Shown: positions 35,941 to 45,213, numbered from the stretch's first letter. The stretch: DNA of 64,000 bases from Cellulophaga tyrosinoxydans (GCF_900176415.1 NZ_FWXO01000001.1:11162-75161); one strand, 5' to 3'. Made by a program: numbers and translations. Notes: generated by a model not told the origin, from the letters alone.

Positions 35941-37437
35941 ATGCAGAAAAGCTTATTTTTCTTAATTGTTCTTATATCATATAGCTCATTTTCACAAACT
36001 CCTGCGCAATTAAAATCGCAGGTATTACATAGCATTGATGAAATTCGTGATTTTGTTTCGATACCTAATAACGCTTCTGATCATGCAGATATTAACAGAA
36101 ACCTTACTTGGTTAACTAAAAAGTTTAATGAACGTGGATTTAATTCATCTGTTTTACCTACAGAAGGTGAATCTATTTTTTTTGCAACCTTACCAATTGT
36201 AGATGCAAAACCTACAATTCTCTTTTATATGCATTTTGATGGTCAGCCAGTTGAGGGATCAAAATGGAATCAAAGCAATCCTTATGAGGTTGCACTAAAA
36301 TCGCCAAATGGCGATGATTTTAAGAGTGAATCTTTTGAAGATTTAAATACAAATTTAAATTATGATTGGCGCCTTTTTGGAAGATCTACTTCCGATGATA
36401 AAGGACCTATTGTAATGTTTTTAAATGCTATAGACTTATTAAAAAAGAATAACGTTGAGCTCCCTTTTAACATTAAAGTTATTCTAGATAGCGAAGAAGA
36501 AAAAGGAAGTAAAGCCCTACCGAATGCTGTTAAACAATATAGAGAATTACTCGATGCTAATTTTTTAATTATTAATGATGGCCCAATACATAATTCAGGT
36601 AAACCAACTGTGGTATATGGTTGTAGAGGAATTACCACCTTATCATTAACTACCTATGGCCCCATAAAACCACAACATAGTGGTCATTACGGAAATTATG
36701 CACCTAATCCAGGTTTTCAGCTTGCGCAACTTTTAGCCTCAATGAAAGACAAGGACGGCAAAGTTATAATTGATGGTTATTATGATGGAATAACGCTTGA
36801 TGAAGCAACTAAAGCTTTCTTAAAGACTGTTCCTGATGTACAAGCAGAATTGAATGAAAATTTACAAATTAAAACGGCGGAAAAAGTTGGAGCTTTTTAT
36901 CAAGAATCGTTACAATATCCTTCACTAAATATTAGAGGACTTTCTTCAGGTTGGATTGGCAATGATGCCCGTACTATAGTACCCGAAAAAGCCATTGCAG
37001 AATTAGATCTACGTCTTGTTCCAGAATCTGACGGAAATAGATTAAAAAGTTTAATTAAAAAACACATTGAAAAACAAGGGTTTTTTATAACCTCCAGTGA
37101 TCCAACCAAAGAAGAAAGACTATCACATGATAAAATTATAAAAATAGAAGAAAGCGGTGTTACCAATGCTTTCAGAACAGATTGGAACAATGCTTACGGT
37201 AAATATATAGCTCAGAGTCTTAAAGATGAATTTAACCAAGATGTAGTTAATATAAGAATAATGGGAGGCACTGTACCTGTGGCACCCTTTATAAACGAGC
37301 TTAAAATCCCTGCTTTTATTGTTCCTATGGTTAATCCAGACAACAATCAACATAGTCCCAATGAAAATTTAAAAATTGGCCAAATTGATTATGGTATTAG
37401 AACTTTTTACAAACTAATGTCAACGCCTGTAAAATAG
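35941..37437 (+). CDS. Secreted M20 family metallopeptidase
   Basis: The 498-residue protein has a signal peptide (about 1-19, ending SSFSQ) and the M20/M28 dizinc fold. Metal-binding segments are YMHFDGQPVEG, GRSTSDDKGP (bridging Asp), DSEEEKGS (catalytic Glu pair) and the late HSPNENL (His). A dimerisation domain is inserted between about residues 220 and 380. M20 enzymes of this layout are carboxypeptidases or dipeptidases, and a periplasmic role in peptide use is likely. The neighbours do not narrow the substrate. Confidence 0.93.
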   Translation: MQKSLFFLIVLISYSSFSQTPAQLKSQVLHSIDEIRDFVSIPNNASDHADINRNLTWLTKKFNERGFNSSVLPTEGESIFFATLPIVDAKPTILFYMHFDGQPVEGSKWNQSNPYEVALKSPNGDDFKSESFEDLNTNLNYDWRLFGRSTSDDKGPIVMFLNAIDLLKKNNVELPFNIKVILDSEEEKGSKALPNAVKQYRELLDANFLIINDGPIHNSGKPTVVYGCRGITTLSLTTYGPIKPQHSGHYGNYAPNPGFQLAQLLASMKDKDGKVIIDGYYDGITLDEATKAFLKTVPDVQAELNENLQIKTAEKVGAFYQESLQYPSLNIRGLSSGWIGNDARTIVPEKAIAELDLRLVPESDGNRLKSLIKKHIEKQGFFITSSDPTKEERLSHDKIIKIEESGVTNAFRTDWNNAYGKYIAQSLKDEFNQDVVNIRIMGGTVPVAPFINELKIPAFIVPMVNPDNNQHSPNENLKIGQIDYGIRTFYKLMSTPVK

Positions 37438-37486
37438 AAGTGAAGTAGATTAAATTCTACTAAATATCAACATATATCCCAAAAGT

Positions 37487-37513
37487 ATCACAGTTTCTTT
37501 ATACAACTGTGAT
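37487..37513. promoter_or_regulatory. Perfect 9-bp inverted repeat before the repeat lipoprotein
   Basis: ATCACAGTT (37487-37495) and AACTGTGAT (37505-37513) are perfect inverted arms with a 9-base spacer, 53 bases before the lipoprotein ATG and 49 bases after the M20 stop. There is no U-run after it, which favours an operator or mRNA structure over a terminator. Confidence 0.5.
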
Positions 37514-37566
37514 CTACTCACAAGGAAGATCTTATTCATTTGTAGAAACCTTAAAAATTCTATAAA

Positions 37567-38988
37567 ATGAAAAAATTATCCTTATTTACAAGCATGTTAC
37601 TTACACTATTGGTGTTAAGTTGCAGCGAAAACGAAAACGAAACCCCTGTGATTATTCCTTCCGCAGGCGCTATTTCTGGTGGCCCTTTTACTTTTTGTGT
37701 AGATGGAGTTGCAGATATGGTAAGCGGAATTACCGTAGACAACACCTCCACAATGGGCACAAACAGTACTTGGGTAATTACAGATGACCAAGGAAACATT
37801 TTAGGCCTACCACCTTCCCTTGAAGCTTTAGAAGGTGTAAATTTTGATGATGCCGGTGCTGGGGTTTGCCTTATTTGGTATTTACGCTATGAAGATGGAT
37901 TGGTAGGTGCTGAAGTAGGCATGAATGCGAACAATCTTCAAGGTACATTTGATTTATCAAATTCGTTGCAAGTAACACGTAACCAAACAAACGCAGGAGT
38001 ACTTTCTGGTGGTCCTTTTGAATTTATAGTAGATGGCAATCCGGATATGGTAAGCGGAATTATTGTTGATGATACTGATGCAAGTGGAACCAATAACACT
38101 TGGGTAATTACTGATGAACAAGGAAACATTTTAGGATTACCTCCAACGCTTGCGGATGTAGAAGGTGTTAATTTTGACGGTGCAGGAGCGGGTGTTTGCT
38201 TAATTTGGAATTTACGCTATGAGGATGGTTTAGTAGGCGCAGAAGTAGGCATGAATGCAAATAATTTAGAAGGATGCTTTAGTCTGTCTAATGCTATAAC
38301 CGTAAACAGAATTCAAGGAGCAAATGCAGGTGAAATTGCTGGAGGTCCTTTTACCTTCTGCGTAGATGGTACGCCAGATATGGTTTCAGGCATTACCATT
38401 GATAATACGAATGTTTCTGGAGAAAACAGTACTTGGGTAGTGACCGATGTAGATGGTAAAATACTTGGATTACCACCTACTTTAGCCGCAGTAGAAGGTA
38501 TAAATTTTGACGGTGCAGGTGCTGGTGTTTGCCTTATCTGGTATATGCGTTATGATGGAACTATCACAGGTGCAGAAGTAGATATGAACGCCAATAATAT
38601 TGTTGGAAATTACGATTTATCCAATCCATTAACCGTAACAAGACATAAAACAGAAGCTGGAATAATAGCTGGCGGACCATTTGATTTTGCGGTAGAAGAT
38701 GGCACAGCAGATTATGTAACTGGGATCACTTTAGATAATACAAATACTAGTGGATCATTAAGTACATGGGTTATAACAGATGCAGACGGCAAAATTTTAG
38801 GATTACCACCAACATTAGCTGATGTAGAAGGTGTAAATTTTGACGGTGCAGGTGCTGGCGTGTGCCTTATTTGGTATTTACGTTATGAAGAAGGTTTGCA
38901 AAATCTAGCGGTAGGTATGAATGCGGCAGATTTAAATGGGTGTTTTGATTTATCCAACTCCATTTCTGTAACACGACACATTCATTAA
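37567..38988 (+). CDS. Lipoprotein with four tandem beta-type repeats
   Basis: The 473-residue protein has a lipobox ending VLSC (Cys19) and then four repeats of about 105-115 residues. Each starts with a G.I.GGPF.F.VDG segment and contains DMVSGIT, STWVITD..G.ILGLPP, VEGVNFDGAGAGVCLIWYLR, a Y/MNANN segment and DLSNS..VTR. Each repeat carries one conserved Cys in GVCLIW, and repeats one and three add another (FTFCVDG). The repeat occurs in Bacteroidota surface proteins to my knowledge, but I know no named function. A surface-exposed adhesive or structural role is inferred. Confidence 0.85.
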   Translation: MKKLSLFTSMLLTLLVLSCSENENETPVIIPSAGAISGGPFTFCVDGVADMVSGITVDNTSTMGTNSTWVITDDQGNILGLPPSLEALEGVNFDDAGAGVCLIWYLRYEDGLVGAEVGMNANNLQGTFDLSNSLQVTRNQTNAGVLSGGPFEFIVDGNPDMVSGIIVDDTDASGTNNTWVITDEQGNILGLPPTLADVEGVNFDGAGAGVCLIWNLRYEDGLVGAEVGMNANNLEGCFSLSNAITVNRIQGANAGEIAGGPFTFCVDGTPDMVSGITIDNTNVSGENSTWVVTDVDGKILGLPPTLAAVEGINFDGAGAGVCLIWYMRYDGTITGAEVDMNANNIVGNYDLSNPLTVTRHKTEAGIIAGGPFDFAVEDGTADYVTGITLDNTNTSGSLSTWVITDADGKILGLPPTLADVEGVNFDGAGAGVCLIWYLRYEEGLQNLAVGMNAADLNGCFDLSNSISVTRHIH

Positions 38989-38997
38989 CTTAAAAAG

Positions 38998-39651
38998 CTA
39001 AAAGAACTTTTTATACTGTAAAACCCGAAAATCAATAGTATTGAAATTCGGGTTTTTATCTTTTAAAATTTTGTACTCTTCCAAACTGCCTACTGCTCTA
39101 TTTGCAGCACCTGATGGCGCTGTTAACGATACTGTTTTGACCACTCTATCCTCTAAAGTAAATGAATGGATACGTGGTACTTCATTAGATAATAATTCTA
39201 ATTTTTTATTTTTTTCCTTTAAATATTTTCTAAAAAAGTATTCAGGTCCGTTTTTGCTATTACCACCAGTAAATAATAAAGTGTCTACTTTAGGTAATTG
39301 CTTCAAATAAAAAAATAAATCACGCAATTCAATGTTTTGCATTCCCAAATCGGAGGCGTCTATCTTTTCGCGTTCGGCACTTGCTACAATATCGCAAATT
39401 CCTATTTTATATTTTTCTAAAAAATGCTTTCGTTGCATGATGGCATAATCTGTATTTTTATAGACCAAATTCAAATTAAAAATTCGATCCAAAATTGGCC
39501 ATAACTGTCCGTCTCTACTCCCATAGCAAAAGTTAACATCGTCATCTTTTAAATCACCAATAGTAAACCTAGGCGGTGGTAATGTCCCTACAATTAACTT
39601 TGTAGCATCTTTAAATAAAAAAGGTTCATATGGATGTTTATGTTGGAACAT
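38998..39651 (-). CDS. Uracil-DNA glycosylase superfamily protein
   Basis: The 217-residue protein has the UDG-fold pattern: an early strand with LIVGTLPPPRF, a YGSRDGQLWPILDRIF segment, GICDIVASAEREKIDASD and the late strand DTLLFTGGNS, with a final SLTAPSGAANRA segment. This resembles family members annotated as uracil-DNA or hypoxanthine-DNA glycosylases that remove damaged bases. The exact substrate is not clear, because the water-activating residue differs between subfamilies. It converges with the repeat lipoprotein with 9 bases between stops. Confidence 0.75.
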   Translation of the reverse strand: MFQHKHPYEPFLFKDATKLIVGTLPPPRFTIGDLKDDDVNFCYGSRDGQLWPILDRIFNLNLVYKNTDYAIMQRKHFLEKYKIGICDIVASAEREKIDASDLGMQNIELRDLFFYLKQLPKVDTLLFTGGNSKNGPEYFFRKYLKEKNKKLELLSNEVPRIHSFTLEDRVVKTVSLTAPSGAANRAVGSLEEYKILKDKNPNFNTIDFRVLQYKKFF

Positions 39652-39670
39652 TATTCTTAAATTCTTAAAG

Positions 39671-39710
39671 TTAAAAAAACCTGCAATCTAAATCTTATAG
39701 CTTGCAGGTT
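39671..39710 (-). terminator. Intrinsic terminator of ppc
   Basis: AACCTGCAA (39678-39686) pairs with TTGCAGGTT (39702-39710). On the minus strand the hairpin is followed by a run of T residues. It lies 24 bases after the ppc stop. Confidence 0.85.
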
Positions 39711-39734
39711 CTATTAGTATGTCTCTAGGAGATT

Positions 39735-42281
39735 TTAAGCCGAATTACGACTAGCATTTATATTACCATATAAAGAACGGGTTACAATTTTCTCATACAA
39801 TTCTTTAAAGGAAGATTCTTCACCAATCTTTTGTAAAGCATATTGCTGAATTACCAATAATGGAAGTACAATATTTTCTCTAATTTTAATGGATTCACGC
39901 GATATTGCTTCTTGTTCCATTAGAATTTTCATACCCGATATTTCCAATAACATTTCCTTAGATAAATCGTACTCGTTTTTTAGAATTACCCAAAAATCGC
40001 CATACTCTTTATTCTCTTTCATATAAGCGGTTAACTCAAAATAGCATTTAGATAGCGCCATCATACTATTCGACATTAAGGCTCTAAAAACAGCAACATT
40101 TTTGTAGAGTGAAATTACTTCTTCCATTCTACCATTATCTTTCATGGTTTTAATTGCGGTACCTAAACCATAATAACCAGGAACATTTTGTTTTAACTGA
40201 CTCCAAGAACCTACAAATGAAATTGCTCTTAGATCTGAAAGTTCTAACTTAGCTTTATTACCTCTTTTACCTGGTCTACTACCAATATTGGCTTTGGTGT
40301 AATATTTAAGCGTACTCATATTTTCTAAGTACGGCATAAATTTATCATGATGCTTAAGGGCATCATATTTTTCAAAACTAAGCTCAGATAATTCTTCGAT
40401 CAATAATCTTTGTTCTTTAGATATTACATTTTCTTCACCATAGAAATTATTAGACAAGCCAGCAGTAAGTAATTGTTCGCAATTATAAATAAATTGCTCT
40501 TTTGTACCATAAGTACTTGTTATGGTTTGCCCTTGAATGGTTAACTGTATTTCATTATTTGCAATTTCTTTCGTCTGTGCGGCATAAAAACGATGTGTTT
40601 TTCCACCACCACGTGCAGGAGGTCCACCACGTCCATCAAAGAAAATGGCTTTAACATTATTCTTAGCACAAACTCCAGATAAGCTCTCCTTAGTTTTAAG
40701 TATGGACCAATTGGCTTTTAAATATCCGCCATCTTTTGTTCCATCAGAGAAACCTAGCATCATGGTTTGTTTTTCTGAACGTTGTTTCACATGCGCCTTG
40801 TACTCCGGCATATCAAACAATTTTTGCATAATTCCTTCAGATTCTTCCATCCCCTTCATAGTTTCAAAAAGAGGAACAATATCAAAGGTTATTTCCTTGG
40901 CATTCCAACCACACCATCTAAATAAGCCATACACAAAAAGAACAGAAAATATATCTTCAGAATTACTTATAATATATCTGTTACAGCCTTCTTCTCCATT
41001 GGTTTCTTGGATAGATTTTAATTGTGAAATATTACGAATAGTGTCTATTGTAATTTCTTCGGTAAAATCTTCTGGTTTTAGCTGTAAATTTTTATGTAAA
41101 AGCACTTCAACCAATTCACTCTCCGAGAGCTCATCTAGGCTTTCTTTGATTAAACCATTTTTACGCAAAACATCCGCAACCACCTTTGTATGCATGCCAT
41201 GATCTTGACGAATATCAAGTGTCGCAAAATGCGTTTTAAAAATTCTCACCTTATCCATAAAATAATCTAAATCCGATAGATACAAGGAATGGTATTTTTC
41301 TATTAAAATAGTTCTTATCTTATTTAAAGGACCTATAATATCATTATACCCAACTCGCTTTTTAGGATTAAACATTGCATTGTACAAATTAGCTCTCAAC
41401 TCGTTTATATCATCTTGCAATGCGCTAAAAGTTAGTTTTTGCTGTAACTTTTTAAGATCATTATAATAACATTTCATTAATGTTATACGTAATTCATCTG
41501 CAACATCACTAGTAATATCTGCGGTTACAAACGGATTTCCGTCGCGGTCTCCTCCAGGCCAGAAGCCTAGTTTCATTATATTATAGTTTTCAAATTCCGA
41601 ATTGTTTATATTCTTCTTTAAGTAAGCATACAGTTCTCCAACGGCTTCATAATAAACATTTCTTAAGATGTAAATTATATTTTTAGCTTCATCTAACGGC
41701 GTTGGTTTTTTGGAATTTATTAAAGATGTTAATCCTAATTGCTGTAAGGTTACATCTATATCATCTATTTTGTCACCAAGAATTAAAGAACGTAATTCTG
41801 CAATAATATCTAGTACGGCAGGTGTATAAAACTGAGTTGGATGAGCTGTTAGTACAATACGAGCACTAAAATTAGATAAATGCTCAGAAATTTTATCCCA
41901 GCTTTTATTTTTATCTACTAACTCAAAGTAATCTTTTATTGCTAAATTATTACTGTGCTTGTATAATTTTGGAAAGGCTGCATCTTCAACACTATCATAC
42001 AATACCACTTGGCGTTCTACATACTGGATTATCCGAAACATAAAATCTATTCGCTCTTTTTCTGAGTTAATAGACATAAAATTTTCAAAAAACGCCTCTA
42101 ATATTTCCTTTGGATTTTGTCCAGACTTTAAGCCCTTCTGACACTGGTCTAACATTAAAGGAATAACCATTCCCACATTTTCAATATTGCGGTAAGGCAA
42201 ATTTAAAAATAGGCTATTATAGGCATTAAACTTATTGTTAACCGATTTTTTAAACTCCTTTAATCTTTCTATCTGCTGCAT
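39735..42281 (-). CDS. ppc: Phosphoenolpyruvate carboxylase
   Basis: PEPC makes oxaloacetate from PEP and bicarbonate, refilling the TCA cycle. The 848-residue protein has the catalytic VLTAHPTQ (His at about 144), the FWPGGDRDGNPFVT segment, FDGRGGPPARGGGKTH (flexible loop) and GSRPGKRG. It is a little shorter than E. coli PEPC (883) and ends NINASRNSA instead of the usual QNTG terminus, which in other enzymes takes part in binding of the inhibitor aspartate. The gene stands alone, with an inverted repeat just upstream at 42307-42329. Confidence 0.97.
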   Translation of the reverse strand: MQQIERLKEFKKSVNNKFNAYNSLFLNLPYRNIENVGMVIPLMLDQCQKGLKSGQNPKEILEAFFENFMSINSEKERIDFMFRIIQYVERQVVLYDSVEDAAFPKLYKHSNNLAIKDYFELVDKNKSWDKISEHLSNFSARIVLTAHPTQFYTPAVLDIIAELRSLILGDKIDDIDVTLQQLGLTSLINSKKPTPLDEAKNIIYILRNVYYEAVGELYAYLKKNINNSEFENYNIMKLGFWPGGDRDGNPFVTADITSDVADELRITLMKCYYNDLKKLQQKLTFSALQDDINELRANLYNAMFNPKKRVGYNDIIGPLNKIRTILIEKYHSLYLSDLDYFMDKVRIFKTHFATLDIRQDHGMHTKVVADVLRKNGLIKESLDELSESELVEVLLHKNLQLKPEDFTEEITIDTIRNISQLKSIQETNGEEGCNRYIISNSEDIFSVLFVYGLFRWCGWNAKEITFDIVPLFETMKGMEESEGIMQKLFDMPEYKAHVKQRSEKQTMMLGFSDGTKDGGYLKANWSILKTKESLSGVCAKNNVKAIFFDGRGGPPARGGGKTHRFYAAQTKEIANNEIQLTIQGQTITSTYGTKEQFIYNCEQLLTAGLSNNFYGEENVISKEQRLLIEELSELSFEKYDALKHHDKFMPYLENMSTLKYYTKANIGSRPGKRGNKAKLELSDLRAISFVGSWSQLKQNVPGYYGLGTAIKTMKDNGRMEEVISLYKNVAVFRALMSNSMMALSKCYFELTAYMKENKEYGDFWVILKNEYDLSKEMLLEISGMKILMEQEAISRESIKIRENIVLPLLVIQQYALQKIGEESSFKELYEKIVTRSLYGNINASRNSA

Positions 42282-42306
42282 AAAAATTATTGTTTATTTA
42301 GGTATA

Positions 42307-42329
42307 TCAATGATACTGCTAATCATTGA
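42307..42329. promoter_or_regulatory. Perfect 8-bp inverted repeat upstream of ppc
   Basis: TCAATGAT (42307-42314) and ATCATTGA (42322-42329) are perfect arms with a 7-base spacer. The repeat begins 25 bases before the ppc ATG and overlaps TATCATTG on the minus strand, a near match to the TAnnTTTG -7 box. Its placement suggests an operator. Confidence 0.5.
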
Positions 42330-42602
42330 AATTGTTTTACTATAAATTTTCTACACTAAAATTACTTTAGCTGTATGTTTTCTTCTTAATTCTAACATCG
42401 TAAAGTTACATTATTTGATTGTGCATCACAATTATTACAATGCTTATAATTAACCTAATTTATTGCAATTTGACAGCAAAATAAGCAAGGAAAATGAAAT
42501 CTAATAGGTAAATTAACTTTTGAAACAAAATTGGAATAATTACTTATAAAACTCTGTCACGCACGCACAGATGATAAACTTTTATTATTCTACTAATTGT
42601 TG
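42330..42602. other. Divergent intergenic region between ppc and the Thx gene
   Basis: The 345-base gap holds the ppc operator-like repeat at its left end and a possible TATTTTTA -7 box of the Thx gene at 42603-42610 at its right end. In between I see AT-rich sequence without an ORF, tRNA or stable hairpin. Confidence 0.45.
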
Positions 42603-42626
42603 TATTTTTAGATAAATACAAAAGTT

Positions 42627-42755
42627 ATGGGAAAAGGCGATAAAAAATCTAAAAGAGGTAAAATTGCAAATAACTCCTACGGCGCGAGAAGGCCTAAAAA
42701 AATTAAAAAAAGACCTACTATAGAGGACAAAATAAATGTTAGAAAGAAAAAATAG
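42627..42755 (+). CDS. 30S ribosomal protein Thx (bTHX)
   Basis: This 42-residue gene is shorter than usual ORF cut-offs. The protein starts MGKGDKKSKRGKIANNSYG and continues with RRPKKIKKRP, closely matching the bTHX/S31e-like peptide that sits at the top of the 30S head in Thermus and in Bacteroidota. About 40 percent of residues are Lys or Arg. The gene has its own start region and converges with yaaA, with 11 bases between stops. Confidence 0.88.
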   Translation: MGKGDKKSKRGKIANNSYGARRPKKIKKRPTIEDKINVRKKK

Positions 42756-42766
42756 TACAACCGCAA

Positions 42767-43528
42767 TTACCTAATAAAAACTGGTTGATTTTCTTTTATG
42801 GTATGTTCTTGACTAAATTGATATCCTTCGGTATTGAAATTCTTAAGTTCGTCTAACGTGCTAATTTCATTATCAATTATATAGCGCACCATAGAACCTC
42901 TTGCTTTTTTTGCGAAAAAACTAATTACTTTTAAATTATCATTCTTCCAATCTTTAAAAACTGGAGTGATTATTTGCGCTTTAATTTTTTTTGCATCGAT
43001 GGCTCCAAAATATTCATTACTCGCTAGATTTATAAAAAGCTCATCTTCTAATAATTCTGAATTTAAAAAATTAGTGACTTCCTGCTTCCAAAACTCATGT
43101 AAGTTTTTCTTTCTTCCAACTTTTAATTGAGTTCCCATTTCTAAACGATAAGGCTGCATAAGGTCCAACGGTTTTAAAACGCCATAGAGTCCGGACAAAA
43201 TGCGGACTGTATTTTGCACATACTCCAATTTGTTTTCTGGAATGGTATATGCGTCTAAGCCTTGATACACATCGCCATTAAAAGCATAAATAGCAGGACG
43301 CGAATTCTCTGTAGTAAACGGAAGGGAAAACTTTTGGTTACGCTCCCAATTTAATTGAGCAAGGTTATCAGAAATACCCATTAATTTTGATAAATCTTTG
43401 GGCTTTTTCTTTGCTAAAACACTATTTAACTTTTCTGCTTGCTCCGTAAAATTAGGCTGTGTGTATTTTGATGTTGGTAATTTGCTTTCAAAATCAAGAG
43501 ATTTTGCAGGGGAAATAACTATTTTCAT
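42767..43528 (-). CDS. yaaA: Peroxide stress protein YaaA
   Basis: The 253-residue protein begins [20 protein letters not shown], the YaaA/DUF328 signature, and has [52 protein letters not shown] and [13 protein letters not shown]. In E. coli YaaA limits free iron and DNA damage under hydrogen peroxide and adopts a DNA-binding HhH-containing fold. Length and motifs are standard. No promoter was identified. Confidence 0.95.
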   Translation of the reverse strand: MKIVISPAKSLDFESKLPTSKYTQPNFTEQAEKLNSVLAKKKPKDLSKLMGISDNLAQLNWERNQKFSLPFTTENSRPAIYAFNGDVYQGLDAYTIPENKLEYVQNTVRILSGLYGVLKPLDLMQPYRLEMGTQLKVGRKKNLHEFWKQEVTNFLNSELLEDELFINLASNEYFGAIDAKKIKAQIITPVFKDWKNDNLKVISFFAKKARGSMVRYIIDNEISTLDELKNFNTEGYQFSQEHTIKENQPVFIR

Positions 43529-43560
43529 CTACTCTTTTTTTTAAATTAATTTGGGCTGGT

Positions 43561-44595
43561 CTATTCTTCAGAGCTATGCTTAGCATAGTTTCTCCATTTT
43601 TCAATACAATTGGTCATATCCTCTGGAATTTCGCTATCAAATTGCATAAATTCTCCCGTTACTGGATGCACAAACCCTAATGTTTTTGCATGTAATGCCT
43701 GCCTTGGCAAAATTTTAAATGCATTTTCTACAAATTGCTTGTATTTGGTAAATGTTGTTCCTTTTAAAATTCGTTCTCCACCATAACGCTCATCATTAAA
43801 AAGCGTATGACCAATATGCTTCATGTGCACTCTAATTTGGTGTGTTCTACCTGTTTCTAACTTACAAGAAATTAACGTAACATACCCCAAACGTTCTAGC
43901 ACTTTGTAATGCGTAACGGCTTCTTTTCCTTGATCTCCATCAGGAAAAACAGTCATTTGTAATCTGTTAGTAGGATGCCTTCCAACATGCCCCTCAACCG
44001 TGCCTTCATCTTCCTCTACATTTCCCCAAACCAAAGCTACATATTCACGTTCACTTGTTTTATCAAAAAACTGTTTTGATAAATGCGTCATTGCTGCATC
44101 GGTTTTTGCAATTACTAAAAGACCAGAGGTATCTTTATCTATTCTATGAACTAAGCCTGGGCGTTCATTACTATTAATTGCTAAATCTTGTGTATGGTGC
44201 ATTAATGCATTTATTAATGTCCCTGAATAATTACCATGTCCTGGATGCACTACCATGCCCGGTTCTTTATTCACTACCAATAATACATCATCCTCATAAA
44301 CAATTTCTAGTGGAATATCTTCGGCTACTAATAAATATTCATGTGGTGGGTGCTCAAATAAAACACGAACCGTATCCCCTGCTTTAACGCGGTAGTTCTG
44401 TTTTACTTGTACATCATTTACCCAAATATTACCGTCTCTAGCTGCTTGCTGAATTTTATTTCGAACTGCATTTTCAATAAAATTCATTAAAAATTTATCT
44501 ACACGCAAAGGTTCTTGACCCTTTGATGCTACAAAACTATAATGCTCGAAAAGTTCATCTTTCTCTAACTCAGTATCTTCTTCTAAATTCCTCAT
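43561..44595 (-). CDS. rluD: RluD-type 23S rRNA pseudouridine synthase
   Basis: The 344-residue protein has an N-terminal S4 domain (LRVDKFLMNFIENAVRNKIQ) and an RluA-family catalytic domain with GLVHRIDKDTSGLLVIAK holding the catalytic Asp (about residue 153), and HQIRVHMKHIGHTLFNDERYGG. RluD modifies helix 69 of 23S rRNA. The exact target site is inferred from similarity to RluD rather than RluC. It starts 3 bases after the PASTA protein gene and the two are cotranscribed. Confidence 0.92.
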   Translation of the reverse strand: MRNLEEDTELEKDELFEHYSFVASKGQEPLRVDKFLMNFIENAVRNKIQQAARDGNIWVNDVQVKQNYRVKAGDTVRVLFEHPPHEYLLVAEDIPLEIVYEDDVLLVVNKEPGMVVHPGHGNYSGTLINALMHHTQDLAINSNERPGLVHRIDKDTSGLLVIAKTDAAMTHLSKQFFDKTSEREYVALVWGNVEEDEGTVEGHVGRHPTNRLQMTVFPDGDQGKEAVTHYKVLERLGYVTLISCKLETGRTHQIRVHMKHIGHTLFNDERYGGERILKGTTFTKYKQFVENAFKILPRQALHAKTLGFVHPVTGEFMQFDSEIPEDMTNCIEKWRNYAKHSSEE

Positions 44596-44598
44596 ATA

Positions 44599-45186
44599 TT
44601 ATTCTGAGTCCGACTTGATTTGATCGCTCTGGCTTTCATTACCATTACCACAAATTAATTCTATTTTTGATGTTTTAGGCAGTTTAAAACCTTCTTCAAT
44701 GTATTTGCCTTTATACTTAATTCGATAAACCATGTCCTTGCCAAATTCATCTATATAGGTTACACGTTGCACATCTAACCCAACAGCTCTAAGTTTAGCT
44801 GTAGCATTACGAAGCGTTACTTGTATTATATTAGGCACAGATACTTTTTTATAACCAGAAGGATTTACGGTTACATAAATTTTTCTGTTTTGTTTAACCT
44901 TATTCCCCGCTGGTGGATTCTGCTCAATAACAGAGAATCTAGGATAATCTGGATTGTAATTCGCAGAATCTAATACTTCATAGCGCAAATCGGCATCTTC
45001 AATTACCTCACGCATTTGGGTAATAGATAATTTGGCCAAGTCTGGCACTTCAACAAACTCATTATGATTTGTTGAGCTTTTCAGCCATTGTAGAATACCA
45101 AAAACCAAAACAACTAAAACAACCAATGCCAATCCTAACTGTATAAAGAAAACTTTACTTTTTAGAAAGTTTAGAAAATTTCTCAT
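44599..45186 (-). CDS. Membrane-anchored PASTA domain protein
   Basis: From the ATG at 45186 the protein has 195 residues: MRNFLNFLKSK, one membrane helix (about 13-32), then two PASTA domains (VEVPDLAKLSITQMREVIED to YVTVNP, and VSVPNIIQVTLRNATAKLRA to ELICGN). An upstream TTG at 45231 is in frame but lies before the -7 box at 45206-45213, so it is excluded. PASTA domains bind peptidoglycan fragments. Here they occur without the usual Ser/Thr kinase or penicillin-binding protein domain. A low-complexity tail (NGNESQSDQIKSDSE) ends it. Confidence 0.88.
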   Translation of the reverse strand: MRNFLNFLKSKVFFIQLGLALVVLVVLVFGILQWLKSSTNHNEFVEVPDLAKLSITQMREVIEDADLRYEVLDSANYNPDYPRFSVIEQNPPAGNKVKQNRKIYVTVNPSGYKKVSVPNIIQVTLRNATAKLRAVGLDVQRVTYIDEFGKDMVYRIKYKGKYIEEGFKLPKTSKIELICGNGNESQSDQIKSDSE

Positions 45187-45205
45187 ATCAATGTTCTTAT
45201 TCTGG

Positions 45206-45213
45206 CAAATATA
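45206..45213 (-). promoter_or_regulatory. Promoter -7 box of the PASTA-rluD operon (TATATTTG)
   Basis: The minus strand reads TATATTTG, an exact TAnnTTTG match, 20 bases before the ATG at 45186. It decides the start in favour of that ATG. The best upstream TTG candidate is closer than usual. Confidence 0.55.

Noticed and set aside
40645-41202. 185-codon open frame antisense to ppc
   Set aside because: It is a shadow of ppc with no family resemblance and no promoter.
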